The notes beneath the pieces are model-generated. The model did not search any database and was not told the origin of the DNA. It saw nothing but the letters and a program-made list of their open reading frames with translations. The translations under genes were made by a program, and so were the position numbers. Shown here piece after piece: positions 1-10,705 of a stretch of 64,000 bases of DNA (within the stretch, counting starts at the first letter, position 1; every line of letters begins with the position of its first letter). The DNA is from Excoecaria cochinchinensis (taxonomy: Eukaryota > Streptophyta > Magnoliopsida > Malpighiales > Euphorbiaceae): positions 9,957,501 to 10,021,500 of the forward strand of contig CANTUQ010000055.1 in assembly GCA_947683425.1 (NCBI GenBank). The letters run 5' to 3'.

Positions 1-303
1 AAAATATACAAGCGGAAGCTTACAAAAAATGTTGATACAATGAGAGTTTTGTTACAAAAGAATATCAACAGACCAGAAAATAAGCCCTAACACTAATTCC
101 TCTGTGTTGGCTTGATTGGCGGCGACTCTCCCAAGCAAAAACGCCTTCCGCACCTGCACGGGTAAAATGCCATGCTAAGCGATAATGCTTAGTGGGGAAC
201 ACACAACAAGATAGTGGACGGCCATTCACAATGGTCGTCAAAGCATAACACATACGATATGACATATGCAGAGAATCATATCACATATATAATCATGCTT
301 GAG

Positions 304-350
<47 letters not shown>

Positions 351-2295
351 ACATCATTCGGAAGCTCATAAATACATTAATACACATATAATCTGATGGC
401 TTATACTTGTCATCATACTCATTCGGATATCACATTCATATAATCATATCAATTTCAGTAAAGCAAAACATAACACCTGCTGACTCACAATAGTGGATAA
501 CGAGTAAACAGTAACGATACCTTACGGGTACGAATCAAAAAGCATTTTGATTTATCACATCCAAAACATTTTATAGAGGGGACCTTAAACAAGATCCAAA
601 ACTTTTCAGGGATCGCGAGGATCCAAACGGGGACCTGATCGAGGTCCAAACGGAACGGAGGGCTACAGCTAAGAGACTCTATTAGGCATGCCTAACTATC
701 CACTAGACTGACTCTTGCAGGTCATGTATAATCCAAATTACGCTCAATGGAAACATATAATTTATCATAAAGAAATCATAGCAGTGCACATATATAAACA
801 TAATTATTCCCATACAGTAGTAGAAACTCAAAGAGAAGTGATACAAAAATTCATTTTGGAAGGAAAGGCAAAATCGAATAAACAGGGCATGAAGAAGGTC
901 ACTGTTGCGCTCGCGACATAGGCGAACTTGCCCCAGGTCGCGATCGCGGCAATTTTTACGATCTCGCGGAGAAACGAACACATCTCACTGTCGCACTCGT
1001 GACAGTGAGTAGCCAGCCCGATCTGTCGCGCTCATGTTCAAGCGCGTGCTCGCGATAGAGGATCGCCCGAAATAGCTCGGCAATCGAATGCTTTGTCTCG
1101 CTCGCGACATACGTCTGCTGCTCGGCTCGGCAGCTAGGTACGCCGCCCGGCAGAGGGTTCAGACGCGTACGAGAGCTGCTTTCACTGGGCTCTGTCGTGA
1201 GCTCGCGACAATGTCATGCTCGTGACAGAGTCGGGATTTCCAGCTCTTACACAATTCTGCAAAATTTTCCAAAAATCCAAAACACCCAAACCTTCAATCT
1301 CAACTACAACTCAACCCAAACATCAACTTACCTCAAATTCAGCAACCCAAACATCATTAACAACATAAAACACAACATTTATGCCAAGAATTCCAATTAA
1401 ATCATGCCAATAACAACATCAATTTACACAATTTAAATCTCAGCACTATTCATTCATCAACTCATCAAATGCACAATTGGGCTCAATAACTCACATTCAA
1501 GGCTTTATAAATCATCTAAATCAAAACCCATAACATATAAACTATTATAAACATCAAGAAACATCAGATTTCCAGAAATTCAACCAAACACGCAAAACCC
1601 ATAAAATGCTTTAAACACAATAACTCCCAAACCTTAAACTCCTATGCTCTAAATCACTTGGTGCCACTTCCTCCCGCCTTCTCCTTGCCTTTAGGATCGC
1701 GAGGAGGATCAACTAACAACCAAACCCATAAATCACACAAACGACAAACCCTAGATCAAACTCAAAACCAGAAATGGGAGAAGAAGGAGAAGAAAAAGAT
1801 GGAAATGCAGCAACTTACCCAATAAACTCCTCAAAATTACAAAGATCCACCAATAATCCAACCAAAAAGAAGGAAACCAAGGTGAGCAAGAGAAAGAGGA
1901 AGAGGAGGAGAATGCAAAGAGAGGGGAAGAGAAGAACGGGAGAGCAGTAATTCAATTTCTGCTCTCTCTTATTTCTCTTTCCTCACTAATACCCTCCACT
2001 ATTCTCTTTCCACATGGCACCCCAAGATTGGTGGGTCTTAATAATTCACACCCTACAAGCAAACACCACAATGCACACAAGGCTATCTCACTTATTCACA
2101 TCCTACAATGGTATGACCAAACACACACCATCACAACCCAACTTACCACACCCTAATACCATGCATGCGCTCACACAATAACAAAACCCTCAAAACATGC
2201 ATTTTGCCCAAAATGCCCTTATCACATGCCAATACACACACAATGCACACGCACAAACATTGTTCAAACTTTTAGGGGGCAAATGAGGTGTTACA
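1..2295 (-). mobile_element. Tekay-type LTR, right part, cut by window edge
   Basis: Sequence matches the LTRs of the Tek-2 element (48568 and 58865 copies), including the stretch with GATAACGAGTAAAC and the ACCTTACGGGTACGAATC box near 500. It ends in GGTGTTACA at 2295, so on the minus strand it begins TGTAACACC as those LTRs do. No polypurine-type sequence follows at 2296, so this is the outer edge of an element lying to the left, or a solo LTR. It carries several copies of the TGTCGCG-type GC palindrome between about 900 and 1235. No gene is visible inside. Confidence 0.8.
305..350. repeat. (CA)n(TA)n microsatellite
   Basis: A pure CA run passes directly into a TA run inside the LTR. Tek-2 LTR copies lack an equally long run here, so it expanded locally. 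Confidence 0.95.
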
Positions 2296-5261
2296 TAAAC
2301 TCCATATCAATTCACGATCTTACCCTTAATTTCCTCATATTCACAAAACTGCCACTACTTAATTCTATTATTTCATTTATTTATTTTTTGGCATACAATT
2401 TACCATTTAGTCCTTAACATAACATTCTAAATTACATTACACTTTAGTCCTTGTCTTACCCTTAAATTCCAATTTTACCTTTTCAATTCACTATAATTAC
2501 AATTATGCTACTAACTAATCTTAATTTCACTTTTAATTTGTTATTATTATTTTCTATTAAATCATTAATCACATTTAGCCAATAATTTTATCAATTTAAT
2601 TACATAATCACATATTAAATCATATTATTCACTATTTACATTTTAATTCTTTAATTAAACTTACCATTTCATTAATTACATTTAAGTCCTTAATCTTTTT
2701 CCTTAATTTCCAATTATGTCCACATCTTTTCCATTAATTCCATCTATGTCCCCACTTTTGCAATAATTCCATCTATGTCCCTTCTCTTCAATAATTCCAT
2801 TCATGTCCTCATTTTCCACTTAATTACCAAAATACCCTTAAATATACTTAATTTACAATTTTAACCTTACTTATTCTTATTTTCCATTTTTACCCTTTTA
2901 TTTATTCTTAATTACCAATTTGCCTTTCCTTACACTTATATTCCACTTTTAACCTTATAAAGTTACCAAATTACACATTAGCCCCTAATTTACCACTTTA
3001 TACTAAATTACCATTTAAAATTTTTTTTTTTGTCCAAATTGCCAATTTACCCTTATGTTTACACTTTTTACCTAACTTTACCACTTTTTACCTACTTAGT
3101 GTAAATTTACCATTTTATCCCTAAACTTTCCATTTATTTCAATTTAGTCCCATTTTCACCCATTTTCTTATTTATTACTATTTTAATCAATTTTATCACT
3201 TAAATCACATAGTATATGAAAATACATCATTTGGCCATGTTATCATATTTTCATACAAATTTACATACACACTCATTTATCATTATTTTGTCACTTCATG
3301 CCACTTTATGCATTCAAACATCCAAATACACTATATTATGCCAACATAACCAATTCGACCAAGGTGCACATTTTTCCACTATGATTTTACTTAATTTATT
3401 TAATCAGTCTAACATCCCATTTACATGTTATACTCGTCATAAATACCATTTATAGGCATTATCAACATACCCTAATAATCTCTTTATTTTTCCATTCGAC
3501 CTAACTACCACTTATGCATTATATTCACTTTTCATCCATTTACTCACTTGATTAGTTAAATCTCATGTTATACACGTCATTTACATCATTTATATGCATT
3601 ATAAACCAAAATACATTAAAAGTTCCCTTAGTGTTCAATTTGGCCTAGGTTAAGTTTTCCATACCATGTTTCTTTAATTCACTTTAAATACATACACATG
3701 CTTATTTAGTCCCACTAATCATGTTTATCAAGTGAGATTCAATTATACATGTATATTTCACATACTTTATGCTTAAACATAACCTAAAATCATGCATCCT
3801 TAATGAAAAAGAAAGGATACTGTATCCACTAACCTTATTTTCTTGTTCTCGACACCTTAAGTATGCTTTTCATGCCTTTGCTCCTTGAAACTCCGTTCTC
3901 TCCATTACCTAAAGTGGCCGAATACATACATCAAGATCTACTTAAAACCTTGCCTCCTTTTTGTAATATAATCACATAAACATCATCTACATACCCTAAA
4001 ATACCACCCTCAAATAAAATTATAAAACCCTAAATCACTTACCTCATTTTTAGGGCATAACCTTTACCACTAACTTTTACCAACTTTTTTCACTTCAAAT
4101 GAGTCTTGGAGGCTATTATCATTGAAAAGAGAGGCTGTAAATTACTTGGGAAGGTTGGACTTGGTGAAATTTAGGAGAGAGAAATGAAGAAATCATGGAA
4201 GAATGGAGAGAACACCATTCGACAAAGAATAGGAGAAAGAAGGGTAGAGAGAAATCTGGAAAATGGGAGACTTTTCTGCCTTATATAGGGGTCTTGAGTG
4301 AGCTTGGGCTTATTACCAATTGTGCCAACCCAAAGGCCCATTTAAGTTAATAAGCCCATTTTCCAACCCAAAATAATTTCCCTCATTTCCCAAGCTCAAT
4401 TTCTCCCAAAATCAATTTCATAACTCTTAAAATATATAATTTAGCCTCCACATAAAAATTTAACTCAATCAGAGATCGTTTCCCGATCCGATAATTTCTT
4501 ACCAGTCCGATAACTCAATTTTCTGTCTCACAGTAAAATTTATTTTTCACAACTATATGATTCTCCATAATATTTCAAGCAAATCCATGCTTTTAGATAA
4601 TTTTTCTCAGATCCACATCTCCATTTAGAGTGCAGTCAAACCTTGGTCAAAATAGTCAAACCAAAGTCAACTGGTCCGATCGGTCCGGGTTAATGGTTAA
4701 ACCGCTTCGGTTCACTTTTCATCCTTAAAATGATTTTCACTCTTAATAGTTCATTTGACCTTGGTTTCATCTCAATGAGGGTCCTTATTCGGTCTGGTTC
4801 AATTAAACCGGTCAAATTCATCAATTTTTTAATGTCAGTATAAAATTACTTTTTCTCTACCAAACCATTCTACGCACTATTCTGAGTCTATCTATGCCTT
4901 CAGATAATTTTTTAGAGGTCATTTACTATCTTTAAAGCCTCGATCAAACTAGTTACTATTTGAATTGAACCAGAAGCTTTTCTTCAGTTTGACTGTTGGG
5001 GACCTATTTGACCTCATTTTCACTCCAAATTACATCACTGGACTCCATTTAATAGGCACTTTCCAATAGTACAATAAAATATTTTTCCCTACCGGCTTCC
5101 CGGCAGGTCACCCATTAGGGGTTTCCCTAACTTGATCATGTTTAACCTTTCTTCTTTACTATTTTTTTGGACCCAATTACTGATATTTCCACCTGAAAAT
5201 TCACACTGCATACTTTACAGATTTCATTTATCACTACTGACCCAGTATTCGGGCCATTACA
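2296..5261 (-). mobile_element. Unidentified LTR, minus orientation, left edge unknown
   Basis: The right boundary is sharp: Tat-2 coding homology stops at 5262, and on the minus strand the sequence begins TGTAATGGCCCGAATACTG, a typical LTR start. A minus TATA box (4282-4288) sits about 1 kb downstream of that start, as expected for U3. The rest is AT-rich with many short ACCCTTA or TTACCATTT-like repeats and no coding sequence that I recognise. I could not find the left terminus or a target duplication. The element may continue beyond the Tekay LTR that borders it at 2295. Confidence 0.55.
4282..4288 (-). promoter_or_regulatory. Putative LTR TATA box
   Basis: Reads CCCTATATAAGGC on the minus strand, about 975 bases into the LTR that starts at 5261. 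Position and context suit an LTR core promoter. Confidence 0.5.
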
Positions 5262-5680
5262 TGCCTCCGAATAGCTGTCCAGGGAATCATCACATCAGCT
5301 CCGTGGGGAAACCCTATGGCCTCCGCAAAAAATTGGCGTGTGATGCTATAATGGTATCCTCTGATCCAGAACTAGATGACCCCCACCTGTCTGTCCGACC
5401 TCTGGAATCCCCCGTAATGAAGAGTGGCCAAGAACTCTCGGATAACCTCTTGATGGATTTGGAAAGAGGGCCACAGAAACTCTGTCAACCCTACCACCCC
5501 TATGAGAGTATCGACCTCCTCGAGCATTCCCATACTCTACAGAAAAGGCCTAGATATGAAGCGGCTGGCGCGAAACTGTACATGTGCCAAGGCTTGGAAC
5601 GTCCTTCTAGTCTCATCGCTCATCCATTCGGAAGCCTGAGGCTTGACCTGATCTTGAGGGACGTTATGTCATGGAGGCAT
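5262..5680 (-). pseudogene. Tat-2 3-prime accessory ORF, truncated N-terminal part
   Basis: Translation of the minus strand from the ATG at 5680-5678 parallels the first ~135 residues of the intact 677-residue protein at 22928. Shared stretches include QFRASRFISRPFL and a TEFLWPSFQ segment matching TEFLEPAFQ. In-frame stops interrupt it. The start context CAG-G-ATG, directly after a T-rich tract, is the same as in Tat-1 (22921-22930), which fixes both the start and an adjacent 3-prime splice site. The gene is cut at 5262 by the neighbouring LTR. Confidence 0.8.
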
Positions 5681-5681
5681 C

Positions 5682-6192
5682 CTGAAAAAAATAAAAGTTA
5701 GCTTTGCATCACCATCACAAGTAAGCTAATCAACAGATTGAAAAGTTTTGCAAATTTCGGCAGCATTTCGGCTAAAAATGTTCCTCCTAAAAATTTATGC
5801 AGCATCCCGGCAAGGATATGCCTACCCAAAAAATTTTAAAAAAATTTAGACAGCATCCCCGCAAGGATGTGCCCAACTCCCTGCATGAAAATACAAAAAA
5901 AGGCAGGTCTCAGGCCCCAAACAATAATTTTATTTGGTGTAATTACTTTATCTAAGGATCAATTATTTGTCCGATCAGTCTAGTTTAGTTTCTCAATCAA
6001 GGGCATATTTTTAAATCCTACATATTATCTATTATCATCGATTTGTGCTTCAGTTATCATGGAACAAGGTCCAAAAATATTGAAAATAAATGGATAGAAT
6101 TTATCCTACATTTAAAGTGTATAAACTTATCATGCATTAAAAGTGAAAATTAAGCAAGAATAAAAAAAAGGAGGAATTATGGAAAAACTAAC
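5682..6192 (-). other. Leader intron of the Tat-2 3-prime accessory gene
   Basis: Donor CAG|GTTAGT at 6195-6187 and acceptor TTTTTTTCAG|GATG at 5682 bound a 511-base GT-AG segment. Tat-1 has the same arrangement at 22202-22926. Inside are three versions of a hairpin-like box ending in GGGATGCTG (about 5877-5855, 5830-5808 and 5775-5755), also found in the Tat-1 intron. No open reading frame of note. Confidence 0.6.
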
Positions 6193-6416
6193 CTGAGAGT
6201 CGACGAAGTGGACTGAAAATAAACTAAAAAAAACTGAAAGAAATTTGGTCCTACACGTGCGCAATGAAGCGAGGATCGTTTTGGCGCAAGTGGTGCGCAA
6301 AACGGATAAAAAATGAGCAAAAAATGGGTGAAAAATCGAGTAGGGGCGTCGGTTCGTGAGAAAGAAGAAGAAGAGAAAAAGGAGGAAACAGAAGTGAAGG
6401 TGTGCGGTTACATGTA

Positions 6417-6442
6417 CCTTTTATAATTTTGGCTAACCGATG
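6417..6442 (-). promoter_or_regulatory. Core promoter of the Tat-2 3-prime accessory gene
   Basis: On the minus strand CATCGGTT is followed after exactly 9 bases by TATAAAAGG. The same spacing joins the CGTCGGT box to TATA in the Tat-1 LTR and in both Tat-1 accessory promoters. Further GACGGG...CCCGTC boxes lie just upstream (about 6443-6485). Confidence 0.65.
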
Positions 6443-6763
6443 GGCTTCCCGTCAAAAAACTGAGCGACGGGAATCCCGTTGGTCGTTTAAAATTCTCCCT
6501 TTTTCTTTTTCTTTCTTCTTTCCTTCCTTTTTCCAAAATTTTTTGAAAACACAAATACTCCCTGAACATTTTGCTCCCAATTTTCGTGCCCGGTACACGT
6601 CTTTTCAAAATTTTTTCACTGTAAAATAAAAAGACGACGAAAATATGCAAAAAAAAAAATGCGTGCGATATGCATGAAGTGTGCAGGAGGATAGATCACC
6701 CAAGGGTCAACTAGGTTGACCGACGGGCTCCCTGTCAGAAGACCAACCGAAGGGTAGCCGGTA
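6443..6763. promoter_or_regulatory. Tat-2 divergent intergenic region with GACGG/CCGTC boxes
   Basis: Lies between the two outward-facing accessory genes. Inverted GACGGG-type boxes occur near 6455-6485 and 6720-6745, matching the denser set in Tat-1 (21781-21991). Small reading frames overlap here on both strands, but they lie over promoter and leader sequence and resemble no protein. Confidence 0.5.
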
Positions 6764-6788
6764 TATCGGTATTTCTCTTTAAATAACC
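6764..6788 (+). promoter_or_regulatory. Decayed core promoter of the Tat-2 antisense accessory gene
   Basis: TATCGGTA (6764-6771), 9 bases, then AAATAACC. This sits where the Tat-1 antisense promoter has CGTCGGTG, 9 bases and TATAAAAT. The box is eroded, so the call depends on the Tat-1 comparison. Confidence 0.35.
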
Positions 6789-6916
6789 CTTATTTTCCTC
6801 GAATTTCATGCACTCAACACCCCAGACCTCAACCAGAGCTTCTTTTCTAGGTTTTTCTTCTTTTCCTCTTTTCCTTTTCCTTTTATATATAATTTTCGCT
6901 CCGAAACCTTCAGAGA

Positions 6917-8204
6917 ATGTCATGTTTTGCCCTCCACAAGATGCATCGAGTCCTAGATGACTCCTTGAACTTGGGAAAATACCCTTTTAAGTCCTTATTC
7001 CCATCTGAAATTTCTGAGGAGGATTAGATTAGACCATAATCCCTTATTACCCGCCATATGTTTCTGGGACCCTTGTTTTCATGTCTTCAAGTTTACCTAT
7101 CACGAATTTTGCCCTCTACCTAAAGAGTTCGCCACTATCATCGAGGTGAGGTTTCTGCCTGGTACACAACCTTGCATCCCGGCTTACGACTTCGTCCATG
7201 CGAGGGACATAGCATTGGCTCTAGGCATTTCTTCTTCAGTGGCCACTAGATTAGCTCCCTGAGGGACCACCTTTGCTCTTGAGCCCTTAATGGAGGCATT
7301 AGAGGACTTTTCTACTGCTTTAACTTATTAGGCCAGCGTAATCCTTTTATTTTCCCTTTCCAGAAATCTGACTGTGACTTCTGATGAGCTGATTGGTGAC
7401 TTTAGACTGTTTGGGATAGTGGACAGGATCCACCATGGGCTGACCCCGTTTCCCCTGATTCTGGCTAAGACGATTCTGGGCTTAGATTATGTTTACGCCG
7501 ACCCTTCTGTTGCCTTTATCGATAGTCCCTTATAACTCCAGGTATGTCATTGTTTTTTAAAGGTAGTGCAGTCCTTGTGGGTTTTCACACTAACTTTTCT
7601 TAGCAGGAAATGTGTCCTTTTGGATTTTTGCATAACCTTATTCCTTATTTTTGCCTGGAACTGACTTCTTGATTTGCAGGTGTGGCTACAAGTGAAGTTA
7701 AAGCTTTCATTAGAGCCCCCTCCTAGGGTGATTGGCCAGTATTCACTGAGGCATTTCCTACCTCGACTTTAATTGTATTCTTTTACCTCTCCCGACGAGG
7801 GTGTTGTTCGATTTAGTGAGATGGCAGATAAGGATATCATATTCATGAGCCCTTGGCTCCATCTTACTGTTGCGACCACCGACGGTTCCTCGGGGTGTGT
7901 TCCGGTGTGCGAGCTTCGTAAGGCTACTTTTTACATGACTACCCATTGTACTCAACAGTTCAGGGGACTTAGGACGTCATGAGACTCCTTTTAGAATTTT
8001 AGGGTGGTGTTCTATCCTCAGCCTTCACGTCTAGGTATCATAGTCTCTGGGACAAGACTACAGGTGAAGACCATCCTACCTTCTATTAGAGATTGCTCCA
8101 CCATTTCCACTAGTGCTTACAAGAGATGGGTGCTTAGCCCTATGATTGACAATAGGACCCACCGACTTTGGCATCTGGCTGGCGAGAGTAGTAGTAGAGT
8201 TTAG
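6917..8204 (+). pseudogene. Tat-2 antisense accessory gene, degenerate, two exons
   Basis: Plus-strand counterpart of the spliced gene at 20373-21704, running opposite to the Tat-2 gag-pol. The ATG at 6917 aligns with the Tat-1 start, and MHRVLDDS follows where Tat-1 has MHRILDDK. Exon 1 (to 7541) contains a segment aligned with the Tat-1 HFWNPRFHVFQFTYQELCP region but has stops and frameshifts. The intron 7542-7679 (GTATGT...TTTGCAG, 138 bases) is in phase 0, exactly where Tat-1 has its 183-base intron. Exon 2 (7680-8204) aligns through WLQVKLK, PWLHLTVATTDGSSGCVP and the C-terminal HLAGESSS, ending at TAG 8202. At least one stop lies at 7771, so it is not functional. Function of the family is unknown to me. 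Confidence 0.8.
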
Positions 8205-8571
8205 TTTTGATTTACATGTATATTATAGTGAACGATGTTTTTCTTTTTATGAAAGAACTAGAAAATAATGAACATTTGAATGATTTCTGTTTTATTCCTT
8301 TTCTGCAAAATTGTGTAAATTTCGATATGATTTCATCATACGTGATCATCCTTTAACATAGATTTACAATGCACGACTACATTTATTCTCAAGGTAGATC
8401 CTAATAGCATCCAACTCCTGTTACCAATCAGCCCTCATGGGTTTTCTTGATTGGCCATTTTCTCTCGAGCCTCTAATTTTTGCCCAGAGTGCCTTTTTTC
8501 GATTTTCACCCTGACAAGGCGCCCAATTTTAACAAGGTTGCCTTTTTTAGGTTTTCAACTTGTGGGGCTTT
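8205..8571 (-). other. Tat-2 post-pol non-coding region with hairpin and repeats
   Basis: Counterpart of 19985-20372 in Tat-1. On the minus strand it has two copies of a GAAAAYC-GAAAAAAGGC-type box (about 8490-8570) and a hairpin: stem arms at 8448-8454 (CCAATCA) and 8424-8430 (TGATTGG), with an inner CCC/GGG stem. No gene seen. Confidence 0.6.
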
Positions 8572-9222
8572 TTATTCTCTTCTTTTGACTTCTATGGCTT
8601 TAACCGTGGAACCTCTTAAGTCTGTCGATATTGACCGCAATACAGCTTCTATCCCATACACTAGAGAATAGGGTGTTACCCCTATAGATGTTCTGGTTGT
8701 GGTTACATAGCCCCATAGTGCGAAAGGCAACTTCTCTGCCCAGTCTTTGTAATTCTGAACCATCTTGGCTAGAATCTTCTAAATATTCTTATTGGCAGCC
8801 TCTACTACTCCGTTGGCTTATGGGAGATATGGAGAGGACTTATGATGCTCAATGTCATATTTCAAGAGTAGCTTCTTCATTTTAGCCATGAAGTGGACCC
8901 CATTATCAAACACTATTGGTGTGGGAGATCGTATCTTCATATCAGATTCTTTTCGATGAATTTAGCCATATCCCACACATCGACCTTCTTGAATGACTCA
9001 ACCTCTACCCACTTAGTGAATATTCAATGGTGACTATGATGAACCTATGACCATTAGAGGCTGTAGGGCATATCTCTCTCCTATAATGTCTATCCCCTAG
9101 CTACGAATGGCCAAGGCGACGTCAAACTCTGTAGCTTCGAAACTGGCAAATGCCTCAAGTCCACATACTACTGACACAACTGGCACTACTTCACACACCT
9201 TGAGCAATCTGTATCCATAGTA
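8572..9222 (-). pseudogene. Tat-2 integrase remnant
   Basis: The minus strand reads from just after the RNase H/zinc region (MDTDCSRC...CQLC, with a stop at 9168-9170) through GIDIIGE and the catalytic core to KDWAEKLPFALWGY and SLVYGIEAVL. There the reading jumps to sequence matching the last bases of the Tat-1 integrase region (a segment like STDLRGST, which in Tat-1 lies in another frame). This implies loss of roughly 330 bases of the C-terminal domain. Several stops and small indels are present. Tek-1 entered between the residues FYWLT (right side, 33338) and MDTDC (left side). Confidence 0.85.
9218..9222. repeat. Target-site duplication of Tek-1, left copy (TAGTA)
   Basis: TAGTA precedes the LTR start TGTAACGACC at 9223 and recurs at 33333-33337 straight after the other LTR. 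Removing one copy and the insert restores the Tat-2 pol reading. Confidence 0.9.
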
Positions 9223-10705
9223 TGTAACGACCCGATTTGGCCCTAGAAGAATTTTGGAATTTCATTCGGTAATTTGAGAGTTTATGTGTATAAGAGAGTG
9301 TATTTGAATGAGTTTCCTATTTCATTAAGGTTAAAAGTTTTGCTATAAGAAAATTATTTTGAGAAGATATATAAGTGGCCTGTGTGTGGGTTATGTCACG
9401 AGCGCGACAGTATCGCGGGTGCAAAAGAATGCCTCACGGGAAGCCTAATTTAGTTGGATTAATTTGGGATGATTAGATGTGTATTGGACACGTGGCGACG
9501 TAGGAGTTTGACAAGTGGCAACATGGGAGTGTGACACTTAGCATGGGACTTTTGTTTTGAGTGGATAAATGGGATGAGCAGCATTAAAGGAAATGGGTAG
9601 TGGCATTAAGGGCAACTTGTTGGGCATTTATGTGAGAGAATTTGGCTTTATTTTGATTGGATAAGGCTTGACCGGCCACTATCTTCATTATTCCTTTCCA
9701 TTTTTTTCTTTTGGCCTTTGCTCTTCTTTTATTCTTTTGCTTTCTCTTTGGTTTTCTGCCGTGCCCCTTTGCCTTGCCAACTCTCTCTTCTTTCTTCTAT
9801 TTTTTCCATCTCTTTTTATTATTCATTGAGTGAACCACTTGGATTGGTTTGAAGAGTAGGAGAAGGGTTTGTCTTGAGGTAAGTGTGATTTTATAGTATT
9901 GGTCTTCTTCTCCTACTTGGGTTTTCTATTTTTGGTTTAAAGTTTAAAGCTTGGTTTAAGTGTTCTCTTGGTTGATTTGTTCATGTAAGCTGTGGACAAG
10001 AATAGGGAAAGAGGAGGATTGGAACTGATTAGAGAGACGTGGTCAAGCTATTCGAAGGTTGGGATCGAGTGTGATTTCAGTTAATTTGCATGTGTTTAAG
10101 ATTAAGTAATTTATGCTTGAATAAAGATATGCATGAGTTGTATACTTATTTATTGCTCATTTTAATTGCTTGCAGTGTTCCTATGATATATGGTTATGAT
10201 TATGAAATTTGATCATTTGCGTGTGGGTTGATGACAATAGATGATTGGCATATAGTTTTTGAGTGTAAGATGATTTTGGGGAAACTCTTTTCATTTTTCA
10301 TCAGACCTCCGTTTAATGTTTATGTCATAAGTATAGTTTTTACAACTAAATTGAGTGATTATTGAGCCTTAGGACCATGACTTCAATACCTATAAAATTC
10401 TCAGAAATTACCTTAAGCAAATTCTAGCTCTAAGAACCTAAAAATTGGCCAAAACAAAGGTGTCTCTACTTTGGCCGGTTCATTTGAGCAGTTTAGATTG
10501 TGCAGATGATCTCTGACGTTACTGATGTCCAATTGACCCGAAACTTATCCCATTTGAAAGATAACTTCCTAGGGAACAATTGTTGAGAAGGACATTTTCC
10601 CTAAAAATGATGTGTAGATATCGGTTTAGGTGATACAAGTTTGAGGTAAAAAGCAGTCTCGTGAGGTTCCTGTTGGACCCTACTGTCGCAAGCGCGATAG
10701 AACAT
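9223..10705 (+). mobile_element. Tek-1 first LTR, part 1
   Basis: Starts TGTAACGACCCGATTTGGCC, parallel to the second LTR at 30246. Interrupted after AACAT by Tat-1 and resumes at 28472. Contains the GTCACGAGCGCGACAG palindromic box near 9395 and another at 10682-10700. No gene. Confidence 0.9.
10701..10705. repeat. Target-site duplication of Tat-1, left copy (AACAT)
   Basis: AACAT flanks Tat-1 here and at 28467-28471. The uninterrupted site is visible in the second Tek-1 LTR at about 31754 (GACAGAACATGTCATAAG). Confidence 0.95.

Noticed and set aside
5132..5701. Plus-strand frame of 189 codons
   Set aside because: The minus strand carries the accessory-gene homology; the plus frame is its shadow and crosses the LTR junction at 5261.
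6402..6650. Overlapping plus and minus frames of 75-80 codons
   Set aside because: They cover the divergent promoter and leader of Tat-2; no counterpart in Tat-1.
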